64,000 nt of DNA, taken from Zea mays. Its lineage: Eukaryota; Streptophyta; Magnoliopsida; Poales; Poaceae. The stretch is from NCBI RefSeq assembly GCF_902167145.1, contig NC_050097.1:168670923-168734922 (forward strand), given 5' to 3'. A model generated the notes under the pieces. That model searched no databases. It had not been told where the DNA came from and was given only the letters and a program-made list of their open reading frames with translations. Below are positions 42,021-54,584 of the stretch, one piece after another (the first letter of the stretch is position 1; each line of letters opens with the position of its first letter). The translations under genes were made by a program, and so were the position numbers.

Positions 42021-44690
42021 TTTTTTGAAGAAAGACTAGACATACATGCGATAGTACTCGACCTTAATTAATCAGAACAGAGCGGCGGCATCAGTGGGGC
42101 TAGCTCAACCTTTCCTCCGACGTGCTCTAATGGCACCAAATGAATAACTATTCTTATTACATCTGAGCCATTCTCATGTGCTGGGTTAAATTTGAATAAA
42201 TTATATGGTTAAGTCGGTATAAGTAGAATTCATTTAGAAAGAAGGATCGTTACCTACAAACCTCGTTGGATGACCTCATGAAATGGCATAAGATGTTTTG
42301 GATACGGTGGGAACTGAATGGCTCCATGATAGTATGGGTTGCCAACGTCAATTCCAGGCTATGTCCAAAATTCCAAAATTGCCACGCCCCGAGTTTACAC
42401 AGAACGCCACTCCGTATAATGTATGTTAGATCCTTGTTGGAGTAAGGCATTAAATCATTGGACATTATTGTGGTAGGAAATTGCTTCTATTTTTTATCCC
42501 TAGTCATTTCAAAATACTTGTCGTATGAGTAAGAGAACTATGTTGATGCTTTCATATTTTGGTTTGAATGTTTGATGAAGTGACTTATAGTTATGTCCTG
42601 TAGAATGAAATGTTGGCTATCATCACGTCTAGGGAACTTAACAACTATTCCCACTACGATACTCTTTACTTTTGGTAAGCCAATCTTTTCAATGTCATTA
42701 AATAGCACGAAACTACATTAAAAGTGAGTTCAGATTTGGTTGTCCACACATATAGATATGATTGTGAAATGTGTACAGTGTACTTACGGGGACTCAGTAG
42801 GAACGGGATGTAGGACTGCAACCGTCCTATTTTGGTTAAGTATAGACGGTGCCATTTGTCTTGTAGTGTTGATCCTAGTGACAGAAGGATTGTAGTGCAA
42901 TGGTTGAGGAAAGAAGCCAAGCAATAGAATTGTTGCTGGCCTTTTCAACCCTAAACCCTAAAAACCAAAATACACCAAAACAACAGTACCATGTGATAGG
43001 GTTAAATGCATGATTGGGTTAAGAAAGGATAACTGGCTACTAAAAACACAAGCAATTCGAAAACAACAGTACCAAGTCAGAAAAGCCTTCTCCATGGAAG
43101 GTAATCTGAAACCTTCGAGACTAAAGTTTCTTAATATTCAAGCATGGGTATGGTCATCGCCCCACAAAAGACATAGAAGCCATTGCGAAATAGGTGAAGA
43201 CGACTATATTAGTTCTGGCTAATAGTGAAACCATTATATGTACTTTAATATGAAGCCAGAAAAAATGAAGTACCAATAGCACTGGAAAAGTAAACCCTAG
43301 TGAAACATGAATATGTATACAGTGTGACCTAGCAGACTATACATAAATCTGTAAAAGACCTTTTAAGTGGAATATATCTCACACTCTAGAGGTACTCAGA
43401 AGGGCAAAGTTATTAAAGTTAAAAGAACCTTTTACATGGAATTTATTCGAAAGTCTAGAGTTAAGACGGAATGACCTAAAACCAATCAAAATACAATCAT
43501 ATTGGAGGCAAACAAAAAATAAAAATACACCAAAACAAAGTCGATGTCTAAGGCCTACAAAATCTCAGCTACCCGGATCACGATGTGCAAGGAACAAATG
43601 CACGTAAACAACTAGCAAGAAACGTGAAGTAATCAGCATAAATTTATTTTAATCAGAATATTCTGGAGGTAGTTAAAAGGTCCACCCAAACCTAGACAAT
43701 TGATGTCACTTTAATTATTAAAAACAATGACGCAGCAAAATGAAGCCTTATTGTGTTATTGTCTAGCCACAACAAATTATTAAGAAGTGCCTATCTCAAA
43801 TTTATATAAGCTCAAATATCTATCCTCTTCTCGGTCATAAGATATTTGAGTTCATATGACGAAGTACAAATAATGAAGCACCTAAATGAAGCCTTGTCAT
43901 TGTAAAACAGATGCAGTGGAAATAATGAAGCACCAAAACGACCACATGTTTGGAGTAAGGCTATGTGCAAATAAGACACCGAAAAAAAAGATTCAATGAT
44001 CAAGAAGGAAATATGACGTAGTTCAATTTATATGAAGCAAACAAATGAAGCCTTGTTGTGTACAATGCACTTAATTTAATATCAACAGATTTTTTTATCA
44101 GTTGCATTTGTTTGTTTTGCAGTAGGACTGTAACATTTAGAGAACAACACGTATTGAGAATGAGCTCTCCATGTGCTTCTAATCATGGACATTGACTGCA
44201 TCTGTGAGAATGACCATTAAATAATACACATAATAATACACAGTATCATCGTTTCAGGAGCACATGATTAAATTGGAAAAAATTGATTGTGTAAGTTTCG
44301 AAAATAATAGTAGCAAGTTTAAAAATGACTCACAAAAGAATGACCACTTCAGATCAATCTGTCATATATAGCACATAGCCTTACGACATGATTAAGTATG
44401 ACATTCTCAATTTTTTCAGAATGATAAATTGGAAAAAAACCTAGGATTCGCTTGTGTATTAGCAAGTGATTACAAACAAATGCACACATGTTGACGGCAA
44501 CTGTAAGAATGACCACTACATAATACACAGTTTCAAAAATAACAGTACACATAATACACATAATTCAGTATAATATACAGCATGAAAATAACAGTGGACT
44601 GTGACTAAAATGAGTCACAAACAGAAGCACTAAAATGAGTCACAAACAGAAGCACATGAACTCATCATACCTGGATATAGTCTTCCGATC
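42021..44690. other. AT-rich intergenic region upstream of MYB
   Basis: No convincing gene. From about 43,000 to 44,650 short words recur: AATGAAGC (several copies near 43,740-44,060), AACAACAGTACCA, and ATAATACACA. A 24-bp direct repeat, with marker GAGTCACAAACAGAAGCAC, lies at about 44,610-44,655. These suggest the subterminal part of a nonautonomous DNA transposon, but I found no ends or target duplication. Confidence 0.4.
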
Positions 44691-44819
44691 CTAGGCGAGC
44701 GATGTGAAGGAATGGGTTTGATTTGGTGTCCACGCTTGACAATTTAGGATTGCGGTGTCCACCGTTGACTATTATATCCATTCTGCTTGATGCACTTATA
44801 TGGAAACCTGTCCCGAGCC

Positions 44820-45600
44820 CCTACATGGAAGGGTGCCAGCATCATCGGAATTGGACGATGGAGTAACACGGTGTTCTTCCATGGATCGCGCCCTTCCATG
44901 GTGGTGTGGACCGCGCGTACCTTCCATGGTGAGCCGGGTCGTGGTCGGCTTGGATTGCAACATTGAGCAGAGTGGATCCACGTGGTGGTCGGGTTGGGGT
45001 CGACGAGGAGTGGACGGTGCGCGTACCTTCCATGGAGAGCTGGGTTGAGGTCGGCTTGGATTGCGGCATCGAGCAGAGTGGACCGCGCCCTTCCATGGAA
45101 CGCCGAGGTCGGGGTCGGCGTGACCATGCCCTTTCATGGAACGCTGAGGTCGTGGTCGGCGTGGACCGCACCTTTCCATGGATATCTGAGGTTGGGGTCG
45201 GTGTGGACGGGCGCCCTTCCATGGAGAGCCGAGGTTGGGGTGGGCGCGGTGGTCGGCGTTGATTGGGGCCGTTTGCGAGCGAGGAGAGTGGATCTGGGGA
45301 GGTCGGCTTGGATTGTGGCATCGAGCATAGTGGATCCGCCTTCCATGGAGAGCCGCGTGGTGGCCGGGTCGGCATCGAGCAGAGTGGACCGCACCCTTCC
45401 ATGGAATGTCGAGGTCGTGGTCGGTGTGGACCGTGCCCTTCCATGGATAGTCGAGGTTGGGGTCGGCGTGGATGGGCGCCCTTCCATGGAGAGTCGAGGT
45501 TGGGGTGGGCGTGGTGGTCAGCGTTGATTGGGGCCATTTGCGGGCGAGGAGAGTGGATCTGGGGAGAGGATAGCCGTGGCGGGGGCATGCTTCACCATGG
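44820..45600. repeat. 42-bp CCATGG-centred minisatellite
   Basis: About a dozen diverged units, each with CCTTCCATGGA, separated by a common 26-bp spacer near GGATTGCGGCATCGAGCAGA. The clearest run, at 45,080-45,240, has 42-bp spacing. A larger direct duplication links about 45,076-45,300 with 45,380-45,563. Long frames are open on both strands because 42 is a multiple of three. No protein family is recognisable in them. Confidence 0.75.
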
Positions 45601-45624
45601 CCGATGTGGACGCCCACACTATAT

Positions 45625-46418
45625 AGACATATAGAGTAGTAGAGATATATAATATGTCCTCTTAATCAATATACATACGTTGGCTATGAAATTTGGAGCA
45701 GGAGGCGTGAAAATCCAATTTCGTTCACCTCAGCTCTGGTTCATTAATGTACCAGTACATACTCTACGTGCATATGATATAACTATACGTTGTATACGCG
45801 TTACAGTAGCTGCGCAAATAAAATGTACGTAACAGTACTGTCGGCCGTTTTTCTTGGTACTAGTTAATTAGTACGTACGTGTACTGTCAAATACATAAAA
45901 TGTTGCTAATGATAACTAATTAATAATTACTACCTGAACAGTTTTCACAGCTGTGCATTAAGAATTTCCAGAGACCAGGGTGCAATTAGGCAATAATGCC
46001 CTCTATTTAGCACTGGTCTGTGGGAATCACATTTTACACGGACAACATTAGTGCATGCGCGCCTTGATTAACAAAACAAAAACTAAAAAAAAAGAGCGAC
46101 CGCAGGCCCGCTCAATTTCAAGCCCGCTGCGACTGAAATCGCCGCTAGCTGTGAAAGCGTTGTCCAACGTATCTATATCTATTCAACGTTTTGCATGAGT
46201 AAGTATACAAATAAATGGTTAAGTTGATGATACAGGTTATTACAAAATTAATCTATGACTCGATCTACTAGGAAACATATCGTACTAAAAAAGTTGAGAT
46301 TGTACTTGTACTGTTTGGTTGCTGCATTGTGATAGCTTCATCCGTACGGAGAGTCTGGCTCCTTTTTATACATATATGGACTATTCGTGCATAGGCTTGT
46401 GTTTGCCTGTTTGTATTA
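45625..46418. other. Noncoding spacer
   Basis: AT-rich, with TACGTACGTG-type palindromes near 45,860-45,890. Nothing else is recognisable. Confidence 0.4.
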
Positions 46419-46795
46419 GGTTATTTTTAATAGTGATTTTATGCACATTTAATAGTGTACCGCATCAGATTTTTTGGTGACATGATATATCATTTAAGAT
46501 GATTGAATTTTATGGGATAAAATTAGTTTTATGGGGATGAAACCATGTCAACTCGTTTCTAAGGTCTTGGAAACCGTGTGAAACCTCTATTGATAGTAAT
46601 TTGTTTCATATTCATATAATTTACTAATTTCTATTGATCGTTGAGTTGCGACATTTAATTGGTACGTTAGCCTATGAAATAGTGACGTGAAACATTATTG
46701 CATTGAGAGACATTGTTTCATTAATAGTTTTATAGCACTTATGATGATGTGGTAGCGTTGGAAAGAGTGCTATGAAACTCCTATTGTGAATAGCC
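46419..46795. mobile_element. Tourist-type (PIF/Harbinger) MITE, 377 bp
   Basis: Flanked by TTA on both sides (46,416-46,418 and 46,796-46,798), the 3-bp target of Tourist elements. Its ends form an imperfect inverted repeat of about 28 bp: GGTTATTTTTAATAG at the left against GGCTATTCACAATAG read from the right. It is AT-rich with no coding capacity. Confidence 0.72.
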
Positions 46796-46902
46796 TTAGT
46801 GCAATTAGAGAAGAGTGCAAAAAAAAATCTTTAAATATTATACAACATGTGTGGTCTACTTTTATTTAAAAAATGCCAGAAACACAAATATAAAATTGAT
46901 AT

Positions 46903-47492
46903 TGTTGGCGCTGATCCGACCGCCGATCACTGTGTTGAGAACCGACGGCGGTGCTCTCTGCACAGGCGCGGACGGTCCGCGGCCTGACGCGGGGCTCGGG
47001 TTCCCTGCCTGACAGGTCGGACGGTCCGCGCCTAGAGGCCGGACAGTCCGCGTGCGCAGAGGCGGCGGAGTTCGCCGGCGGCGCCTGAATCTCGCTCCCG
47101 GAAGGGACCCCGTCGGGGAGGAGAGATCCTAGGCTTCGTCTAGGGTCGGCAGGCCACCCTAGACACCTCTAATCGACGTAGAGCCGAAGAGAAGCGAAGA
47201 TTTTGGGGTAGGGAAAGGCTAATCTAAAGCTAAACTAGAACTACTCCTAATGCCTAAGGTAAAAACGAGATATAAATTGATTATTGATTTGATTGTCCAT
47301 CTATAAATCGGTTGTATCCCTCATTTATATAAGGGGGGGGTCTGGACCCATTACAAACGATCTTCCGAGTTAATTCCGTGAATTTAGCTAACAAAACCTG
47401 CGAGAAACTTGAAACCCTAACTAGTTCTGCGCACGCGCGGACCGTCCAGCCTCAAGGCCGGACCGTCTGACCGGTCATTTTGGTGCCCAACA
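46903..47492 (-). repeat. 3' LTR of Tat-C
   Basis: 590 bp, minus strand TGTTGGGCACC ... GCGCCAACA, with TGTTGG/CCAACA terminal inverted repeats. A TATA box (TATATAAAT) is at 47,323-47,331 and several GGACCGTCCG-type words occur at 46,965-47,060 and 47,440-47,480. The purine-rich AAAAGGCAGGGGCATA upstream (47,493-47,510) is the likely PPT. Confidence 0.82.
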
Positions 47493-47573
47493 TATGCCCC
47501 TGCCTTTTGGAGGAGCTGAGCGAACCAAAAGCAACCAACTCGATGTAATCACATCGGTTTTCTTAAGCATCTT

Positions 47574-48805
47574 TGAAAGGGAAATGTGCCCTTGGGCCAT
47601 TTCTAAGTATTTTGGTGATTAAGTGCCAACACAAGTGGACTTACGTTAATCTATGCAAAGTGATGGACAAAGTGCAAATCAAGTAAAAAGGTATGTTTCT
47701 AAGACTTAGTACATTGTTTTGGAGACTAATGTATTGTGTCTAAGTGCTGGAAACAGGAGAAATCAAGTTGGAAAAGAAGATGGCTTTGTTCAGCCAAAGA
47801 CAGCTCGGTCTGGGTGCACCGGACTGTCCGGTGGTGCACCGGACAGTGTCCGGTGGTGCACCGGACAGTGTCTGGTGCGCCAGGCCGGCGTCTGTCAACC
47901 GGCTGTTCTCGGGAAGCAATTAACGGCGTACGGCTATAAATCACCGGACTGTCCGATGAGCCAACAGTCGGCCCGGCCAACGGTTGGCCGTGTAATCCGC
48001 GCGGGACGCGTGGCAGAGCTAACGGTCAGAAGGGGGGCACCGGACAGTGTCCGGTGCGCCAACGGCTCTGAGCCGCCAACGGTCGGCTTCGCCAAAGAAG
48101 GAAAGAAATCTGCACCGGACAGTGTCTGGTGGTGCACCAGACTGTCCGGTGCGCCAGGCGACGAAGGCAAGAATTGCCTTCTTGAAATGCTCTCAACGGC
48201 TCCTAGCTGCCTTGGGGCTATAAAAGGGACCCCTAGGCGCATGGAGGAGCACACCAAGCAACCTTTGAGCATTGTTGATCATTCACACTTCATTCTTGCA
48301 CACTTGTTCGACATTCCTAGTGATTTGAGCTCCGTTCTAGTGGGAACCTTGTGATACTCTTTTGAGCTCAAGTCTTGGTCTTGTGTGTGCGTATTTGCTA
48401 TGGATTTGAGTGTGTTGCTTCTCTCCCTTAATCTAGTGCTTCATTGTGATTCTTATTGTAAGGGCGAGAGACTCCAAGTTGTGGAGATTCCTCGCAAACG
48501 GGAAAGAGTAAAGTAAAGAAGAACACCGTGGTATTCAAGTTGATCATTGGATCACTTGAGAGGAGTTGAGTGCAACTCTCGTCTGTTGGGACGCCACAAC
48601 GTGGAGTAGGCAAGTTTTGTACTTGGCCGAACCACGGGATAAATCCTCGTGTCTCTTGTGCTTGTCCTTATTGTGTCTATTGCTTCACAAGAGCTCTCAT
48701 CTCTACTCACTTGATTTCATTGTTCTAACTCTTAATCAAGTTTGTGGTGTTAAGTTTTAAGTTTTACAGGATCACCTATTCACCCCCCCACTCTAGGTGC
48801 TCTCA
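47574..48805 (+). repeat. 5' LTR of the Sirevirus
   Basis: TGAAAGGGAAATG ... GGTGCTCTCA, 1,232 bp. It holds seven or so palindromic CACCGGAC...GTCCGGTG modules between 47,817 and 48,155, more than the 3' LTR has. A GGCTATAAAAGGGACC core promoter lies at about 48,215. Confidence 0.93.
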
Positions 48806-48807
48806 AT

Positions 48808-48819
48808 TGGTATCGGAGC
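48808..48819 (+). other. Primer-binding site of the Sirevirus
   Basis: TGGTATCGGAGC, two bases after the LTR, complementary to the 3' end of initiator Met tRNA apart from one mismatch. Confidence 0.85.
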
Positions 48820-48855
48820 CGTTCTCTTCAAGAAAGGGACTAATCGCCCGAAGAG

Positions 48856-51255
48856 ATGGATCCTAAGGGCAAGGGGATGGTGGTCAATGATATGGAGAAG
48901 GAGTCCTTCGTCAATGATCCAAAGGATGACAAACCTACTGACTCAGGCTCGGGCCACAAAAGAAAAGACGGGAGGAAGAAGAAAACAAGGCGCATCAAGG
49001 AGATAGTCTACTACGACAGCGACGAATCTTCTTCTTCCCGAAAGGACGACGACAACGACTACGAGAAAAAGAAGACGGTTAATTCAAACTTTTCCTTTGA
49101 TTAATCTCGTATTCCGCAAAGTTCCAATGCTCACTTGCTTTCCATTCCCCTCGGTAAACCTCCCCACTTTGATGGAGAGGACTACGGATTTTGGAGTCAC
49201 AAAATGCGTAGCCACTTGTTCTCTCTCCATCCAAGTATATGGGAGATAGTAGAAAATGGAATGCACTTTGATAGTACGGATAGTCCCACGTTCATTAATG
49301 AGCAAATTCACAAAAATGCACAAGCTACTACTGTTCTTCTAGCTTCATTGTGCAGGGATGAATACCATAAGGTGAGTGGCTTGGATAACGCCAAGCAGAT
49401 TTGGGACACCCTCAAAATCTCACATGAGGGGAACGACGTCACCATGCTCACCAAGATGGAGTTGGTGGAGGGTGAACTTGGGAGATTTGCAATGATCAGG
49501 GGCGAGGAGCCAACCCAAACGTACAATCGGCTCAAGACCCTCGTCAACAAAATAAGGAGCTATGGAAGCACGCGATGGACGGACCACGACGTCGTCCGCC
49601 TAATGCTAAGGTCCTTTACTGTCATTGATCCACATCTTGTGAACAATATTTGTGAGAATCCTAGGTACACCAAGATGACGCCCGAGGAGATACTTGGAAA
49701 GTTCGTAAGCGGGCAGATGATGATCAAGGAGGCAAGATACGTTGACGATGCGTTGAACGGCCCAATCCACGAGCCTCAAACCGTTGCTCTCAAAGCAATG
49801 AGGAGCAAGGAAGTGCTACCTAGCAAGGTGGCACAAGTTGAGGCGGCGGGGCTCAATGAGGAAGAGATGTCCCTCATCATTAAGCATTTCAAGACGACGC
49901 TAAGGGGTCATAAGGAGCATCCAAACAAGACCAAGACGAAGGGGAAGCGCTCATGCTTCAAATGTGGTAAGATTGGTCATTTTATCGCTAACTGTCCCGA
50001 TAATGATAGTGACCAGGAACAAAGGAACAAGAGGGAAAAGAAGAAGGCTTACAAGAAGGCTAAGGGCGAGGCACACCTTGGAAAGGAGTGGGACTCGGAT
50101 TGTTCGTCGTCCGACTCTGACAACGAAGGACTCGCTGCCACCGCCTTCAACAAGTCGTCCCTCTTCCCCAACGAGCATCACACCTGCCTCATGGCAAGGT
50201 AAAGGAAGGTAAGCACTCGTGATACTAGTACTTACGCTTCCTCAAGTGATGAAGAATCTAGCGATGATGAAATAGACTATTCATGTTTATTCTAGGGCCT
50301 AGATAGAACTAAGGTTGATAAGATTAATGAATTAATTGATGCCTTGAATGATAAAAATAGGTTATTAGAAAAGCAAGAGGATCTTTTGTATGAAGAACAT
50401 GATAAGTTTGTAGAGGCACAAAAATCCCTTGCTTTAAAAATAAAAAGGAATGAAATGATTTCTTGTGAATTGTCTACATGCCATGACTCTATTTCTAGTT
50501 TAAAGAGCATAAATGATGACTTGAATGCTAAATTAGAAATAGCTAGTAAAACAAACTCTCGTGAAGAACATGTTATGATTTGCAATAGGTGCAAAGATTT
50601 TAATGTTGATGCTTGTAGTGAACACCTAGTTTGCATCTCCAAACTAAATGATGAAGTGGCTAGTCTTAATGCTCAACTTAAGACTAGCAAAAATGATTTT
50701 GATAAACTAAAATTTGCAAGGGATGCCTACACGGTTGGTAGACACCCCTCAATTAAGGATGGGCTTGGCTTCAAGAGGGAAGCCAAGAACTTGATAAGTC
50801 ATAAGGCTCCCATCTCCATCAAGGAGAAAGGGAAGGCCCCTATGGCAAATAGTATTCAAAAGAACCATGCTTTCTTATACCATGATAGGAGATATTCTAG
50901 GAATGTTCATCATGATAGAAGTTGCAATGATATTGGTTCACATGCTTATGATTCAAATACAATGTTTGCTTCAAGTTCTTCTATGATGTATGATAGAAGT
51001 TTGGCTAGGAAAAATGTCATTCATCATGTGCCTAGGAGAAATGCTCATGTACCTAGGAAAACAAGTAATGAACCTTCTACAATTTATCATGCTTTAAATG
51101 CTTCCTTTGCTATTTGTAGAAAGGATAAGAAGGTGGTTGCTAGAAAATTAGGGGCAAAATGCAAGGGAGATAAAACTTGCATTTGGGTCCCTAAGGCTAT
51201 TTGTACTAACCTTGTAGGGCCCAACATGAGTTGGGTACCTAAGACCCAAGCCTAA
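48856..51255 (+). pseudogene. Sirevirus gag with three premature stops
   Basis: Starts MDPKGKGMV at 48,856. It stops at TAA 49,102-49,104, TAA 50,200-50,202 and TAG 50,293-50,295, all in the same frame, which then runs on. The Gag core is at about 49,160-49,760 (GEDYGFWSHKM, IWDTLKISHEG). A CCHC knuckle (CFKCGKIGHFIANC) is at about 49,954-49,995. The long coiled-coil-like C-terminal part typical of Sirevirus Gag spans 50,344-50,720. The final TAA 51,253-51,255 is in frame with the protease that follows, so Gag-Pol would need readthrough or splicing. Confidence 0.9.
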
Positions 51256-54200
51256 ATTTGCCTTGCAGGTTTATGCATCCGGGGCTCAAGCTGGATTATC
51301 GACAGCGGATGCACAAACCACATGACGGGGGAAAAGAGGATGTTCTCTTCCTACGTCAAGAACAAGGATCCCCAAGATTCAATCATATTCGATGATGGGA
51401 ACCAAGGCAAGGTGAAAGGATTAGGAAAAATTGCTATTTCATCCGAGCACTCTATTTCTAATGTGTTCTTAGTTGAGTCGCTTGGATATAACTTGTTGTC
51501 TGTGAGTCAACTTTGTAATATGGGATATAACTGTTTATTCACAAATGTAGATGTGTCTGTCTTTAGAAGAAGTGATGGTTCATTAGCTTTTAAGGGTGTA
51601 CTAGACGGCAAACTTTATTTAGTTGATTTTGCAAAAGAGGAGGCCGGTCTAGATGCATGCTTAATTGCTAAGACTAGCATGGGCTGGCTGTGGCATCGCC
51701 GTTTAGCACATGTGGGGATGAAGAACCTTCACAAGCTTCTAAAGGGAGAACACGTGATAGGTCTAACTAATGTAACTTTCGAAAAAGATAGACCTTGTGC
51801 AGCTTGTCAAGCAGGTAAACAGGTGGGAAGCTCTCATCATGTCAAAAATGTGATGACAACATCAAGACCCCTGGAGTTACTTCATATGGACCTCTTCGGA
51901 CCTGTCGCCTATCTAAGCATAGGAGGAAGTAAGTATGGTCTTGTTATAGTCGATGATTTTTCTCGCTTCACTTGGGTATTCTTCTTGCAGGATAAATCTG
52001 AAACCCAAGGGACCCTCAAGCGCTTCCTAAGGAGAGCCCAAAACGAGTTTTAGCTCAAAGTGAAGAAGATAAGAAGCGACAATGGGTCCGAGTTCAAGAA
52101 CCTTCAAGTGGAGGAGTATCTTGAGGAGGAAGGAATCAAGCACGAGTTCTCCGCTCCCTACACACCACAGCAAAATGGTGTGGTAGAAAGGAAGAACAGG
52201 ACGCTACTAGACATGGCGAGGACGATGCTTGGTGAATTCAAGACGCCCGAACGGTTTTGGATGGAAGCCGTGAGCACGGCTTGCCACGCCATAAACCGGG
52301 TCTACCTTCATCGCCTCCTCAAGAAGACTTCTTATGAGCTTCTAACCGGTAACAAACCCAATGTGTCTTACTTTCGTGTATTTGGGAGCAAATGTTACAT
52401 TCTAGTGAAGAAAGGTAGGAATTCTAAGTTTGCTCCCAAAGTTGTAGAAGGGTTTTTGTTAGGTTATGACTCAAATACAAAGGCGTATAGGGTCTTCAAC
52501 AAATCATCGGGTTTGGTTGAACTCTCTAGAGACGTTGTATTTGATGAGACTAATGGCTCTCCTAGAGAGCAAGTTGTTGATCTTGATGATGTAGATGAAG
52601 AAGACGTTCCAACGGCCGCAATGCGCACCATGGCGATTGGAGATGTGAGGCCACTGGAACAAAAGGAGCAAGATCAACCTTCTTCCTCAACAATGGTGCA
52701 TTCCCCAACTCAAGAAGATGAACAGGTTCATCAAGAGGAGGCGTGTGATCAAGGGGGAGCACAAGATGATCATTTAATGGAGGAAGAAGCACAACCGGCA
52801 CCTCCAACCCAAGTTCGAGCAACGATTCAAAGGAATCATCCCGTCGACCAAATATTGGGTGACATAAGCAAGGGAGTAACTACTCGTTCTAGATTAGTTA
52901 ATTTTTGTGAGCATTACTCCTTTGTCTCTTCTATTGAGCCTTTTAGGGTAGAAGAGGCCTTGCTAGATCCCGACTGGGTGTTGGCCATGCAAGAGGAGCT
53001 CGACAACTTCAAGAGAAATGAAGTTTGGACACTGGTGCCTCGTCCCAAGCAAAACGTTGTGGGAACCAAGTGGGTGTTCCGCAACAAACAAGACGAGCAC
53101 GGGGTGGTGACAAGGAACAAGGCACGACTTGTGGCAAAAGGTTATGCCCAAGTCGCAGGTTTGGACTTTGAGGAGACTTTTGCTCCTGTAGCTAGGCTAG
53201 AGTCAATTCGCATATTGTTAGCCTATGCTACTCACCATTCTTTCAGGTTGTTCCAAATGGATGTGAAGAGCGCTTTCCTCAACGGGGGTGTACGTGGAGC
53301 AACCCCCTGGCTTTGAGGATGAACGGTACCCCGACCACGTGTGTAAGCTCTCTAAGGCGCTCTATGGACTTAAGCAAGCCCCAAGAGCATGGTATGAATG
53401 CCTTAGAGACTTTTTAATTGCTAATGATTTCAAGGTTGGGAAAGCTGATCCAACTCTTTTTACTAAGACTTGTGATGGTGATCTTTTTGTGTGCCAAATT
53501 TATGTCGATGACATAATATTTGGTTCTACTAACCAAAAGTCTTGTGAAGAGTTTAGCAGGGTGATGACTCAAAAGTTTGAGATGTCGATGATGGGCGAGT
53601 TAAGCTATTTCCTTGGATTCCAAGTGAAGCAACTCAAGGATGGGACCTTCATCTCCCAAATGAAGTACACGCAAGACTTGATCAAGCGGTTTGGGATGAA
53701 GGACGCCAAGCCCGCAAAGACTCCAATGGGAACCGACGGACACACCGACCTCCACAAAGGAGGTAAGTCCGTTGATCAAAAGGCATACCGGTCTATGATA
53801 GGGTCTTTACTTTATTTATGTGCTAGTAGACCGGATATTATGCTTAGCGTATGCATGTGTGCTAGATTTCAATCCGATCCAAGGGAGTGTCACTTAGTGG
53901 TCGTGAAGCGAATTCTTAGATATTTAGTCACTACGCCTTGCTTCGGGATCTGGTATCCAAAGGGGGTCTACCTTTGACTTAATTGGATATTCAGACTCCG
54001 ACTATGCTGGATGTAAGGTCGATAGGAAGAGTACATCGGGGACGTGCCAATTCTTAGGAAGGTCCCTGGTGTCGTGGAGCTCTAAGAAACAAACTTTTGT
54101 TGCCCTATCCACCGCTGAGGCAGAGTATGTTGCCGCAGGACAGTGTTGCGCGCAACTACTTTGGATGAGGCAAACCCTCCGGGACTTTGGCTACAATCTG

Positions 54201-54455
54201 AGCAAAGTCCCACTCCTATGTGATAATGAGAGTGCTATCCGCATGTCGGATAATCCTGTTGAACACAGCCGCACAAAGCACATTGACATCCGGCATCACT
54301 TTTTGAGAGACCACCAGCAAAAGGGAGATATCGAAGTGTTTTATGTTAGCACCGAGAACCAGCTAGCCGATATCTTTACCAAGCCTCTAGATGAGTCGAC
54401 CTTTTGCAAGCTGCGTAGTGAGCTAAATGTCTTAGATTCGCGGAACCTGGATTGA
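51256..54455 (+). pseudogene. Sirevirus pol: protease, integrase, RT, RNase H
   Basis: Order of domains is that of Ty1/Copia. The protease has IIDSGCTNHMTG near 51,295. The integrase HHCC lies at 51,690-51,830, with catalytic motifs MDLFGP (about 51,888), SDNGSEF (about 52,075) and [10 protein letters not shown] (about 52,174). RT runs to IYVDDIIFG near 53,500. RNase H covers 54,065-54,320 (FVALSTAEAEY and KHIDIRHHFLRD). Lesions: TAG at 52,051-52,053 inside the integrase, a frameshift near 53,285 at the end of FLNG, and one extra G in the run at 53,962-53,966. The catalytic residues themselves are intact. Confidence 0.9.
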
Positions 54456-54584
54456 TTTATAGCATACATGTGTTTTATGCCTTGATCATGTTCCTTAATG
54501 CACTTTGTTGTTTATTTATGGTGCTCAAGTTGTACAAGCATTCCCCGGACCTCACAAGTCCATTTGCAAGTGATGCACATATTT

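Noticed and set aside
44796..45617. A 273-codon minus-strand frame with PWKG-type repeats
   Set aside because: It is the translation of the 42-bp minisatellite. Other frames are equally open.
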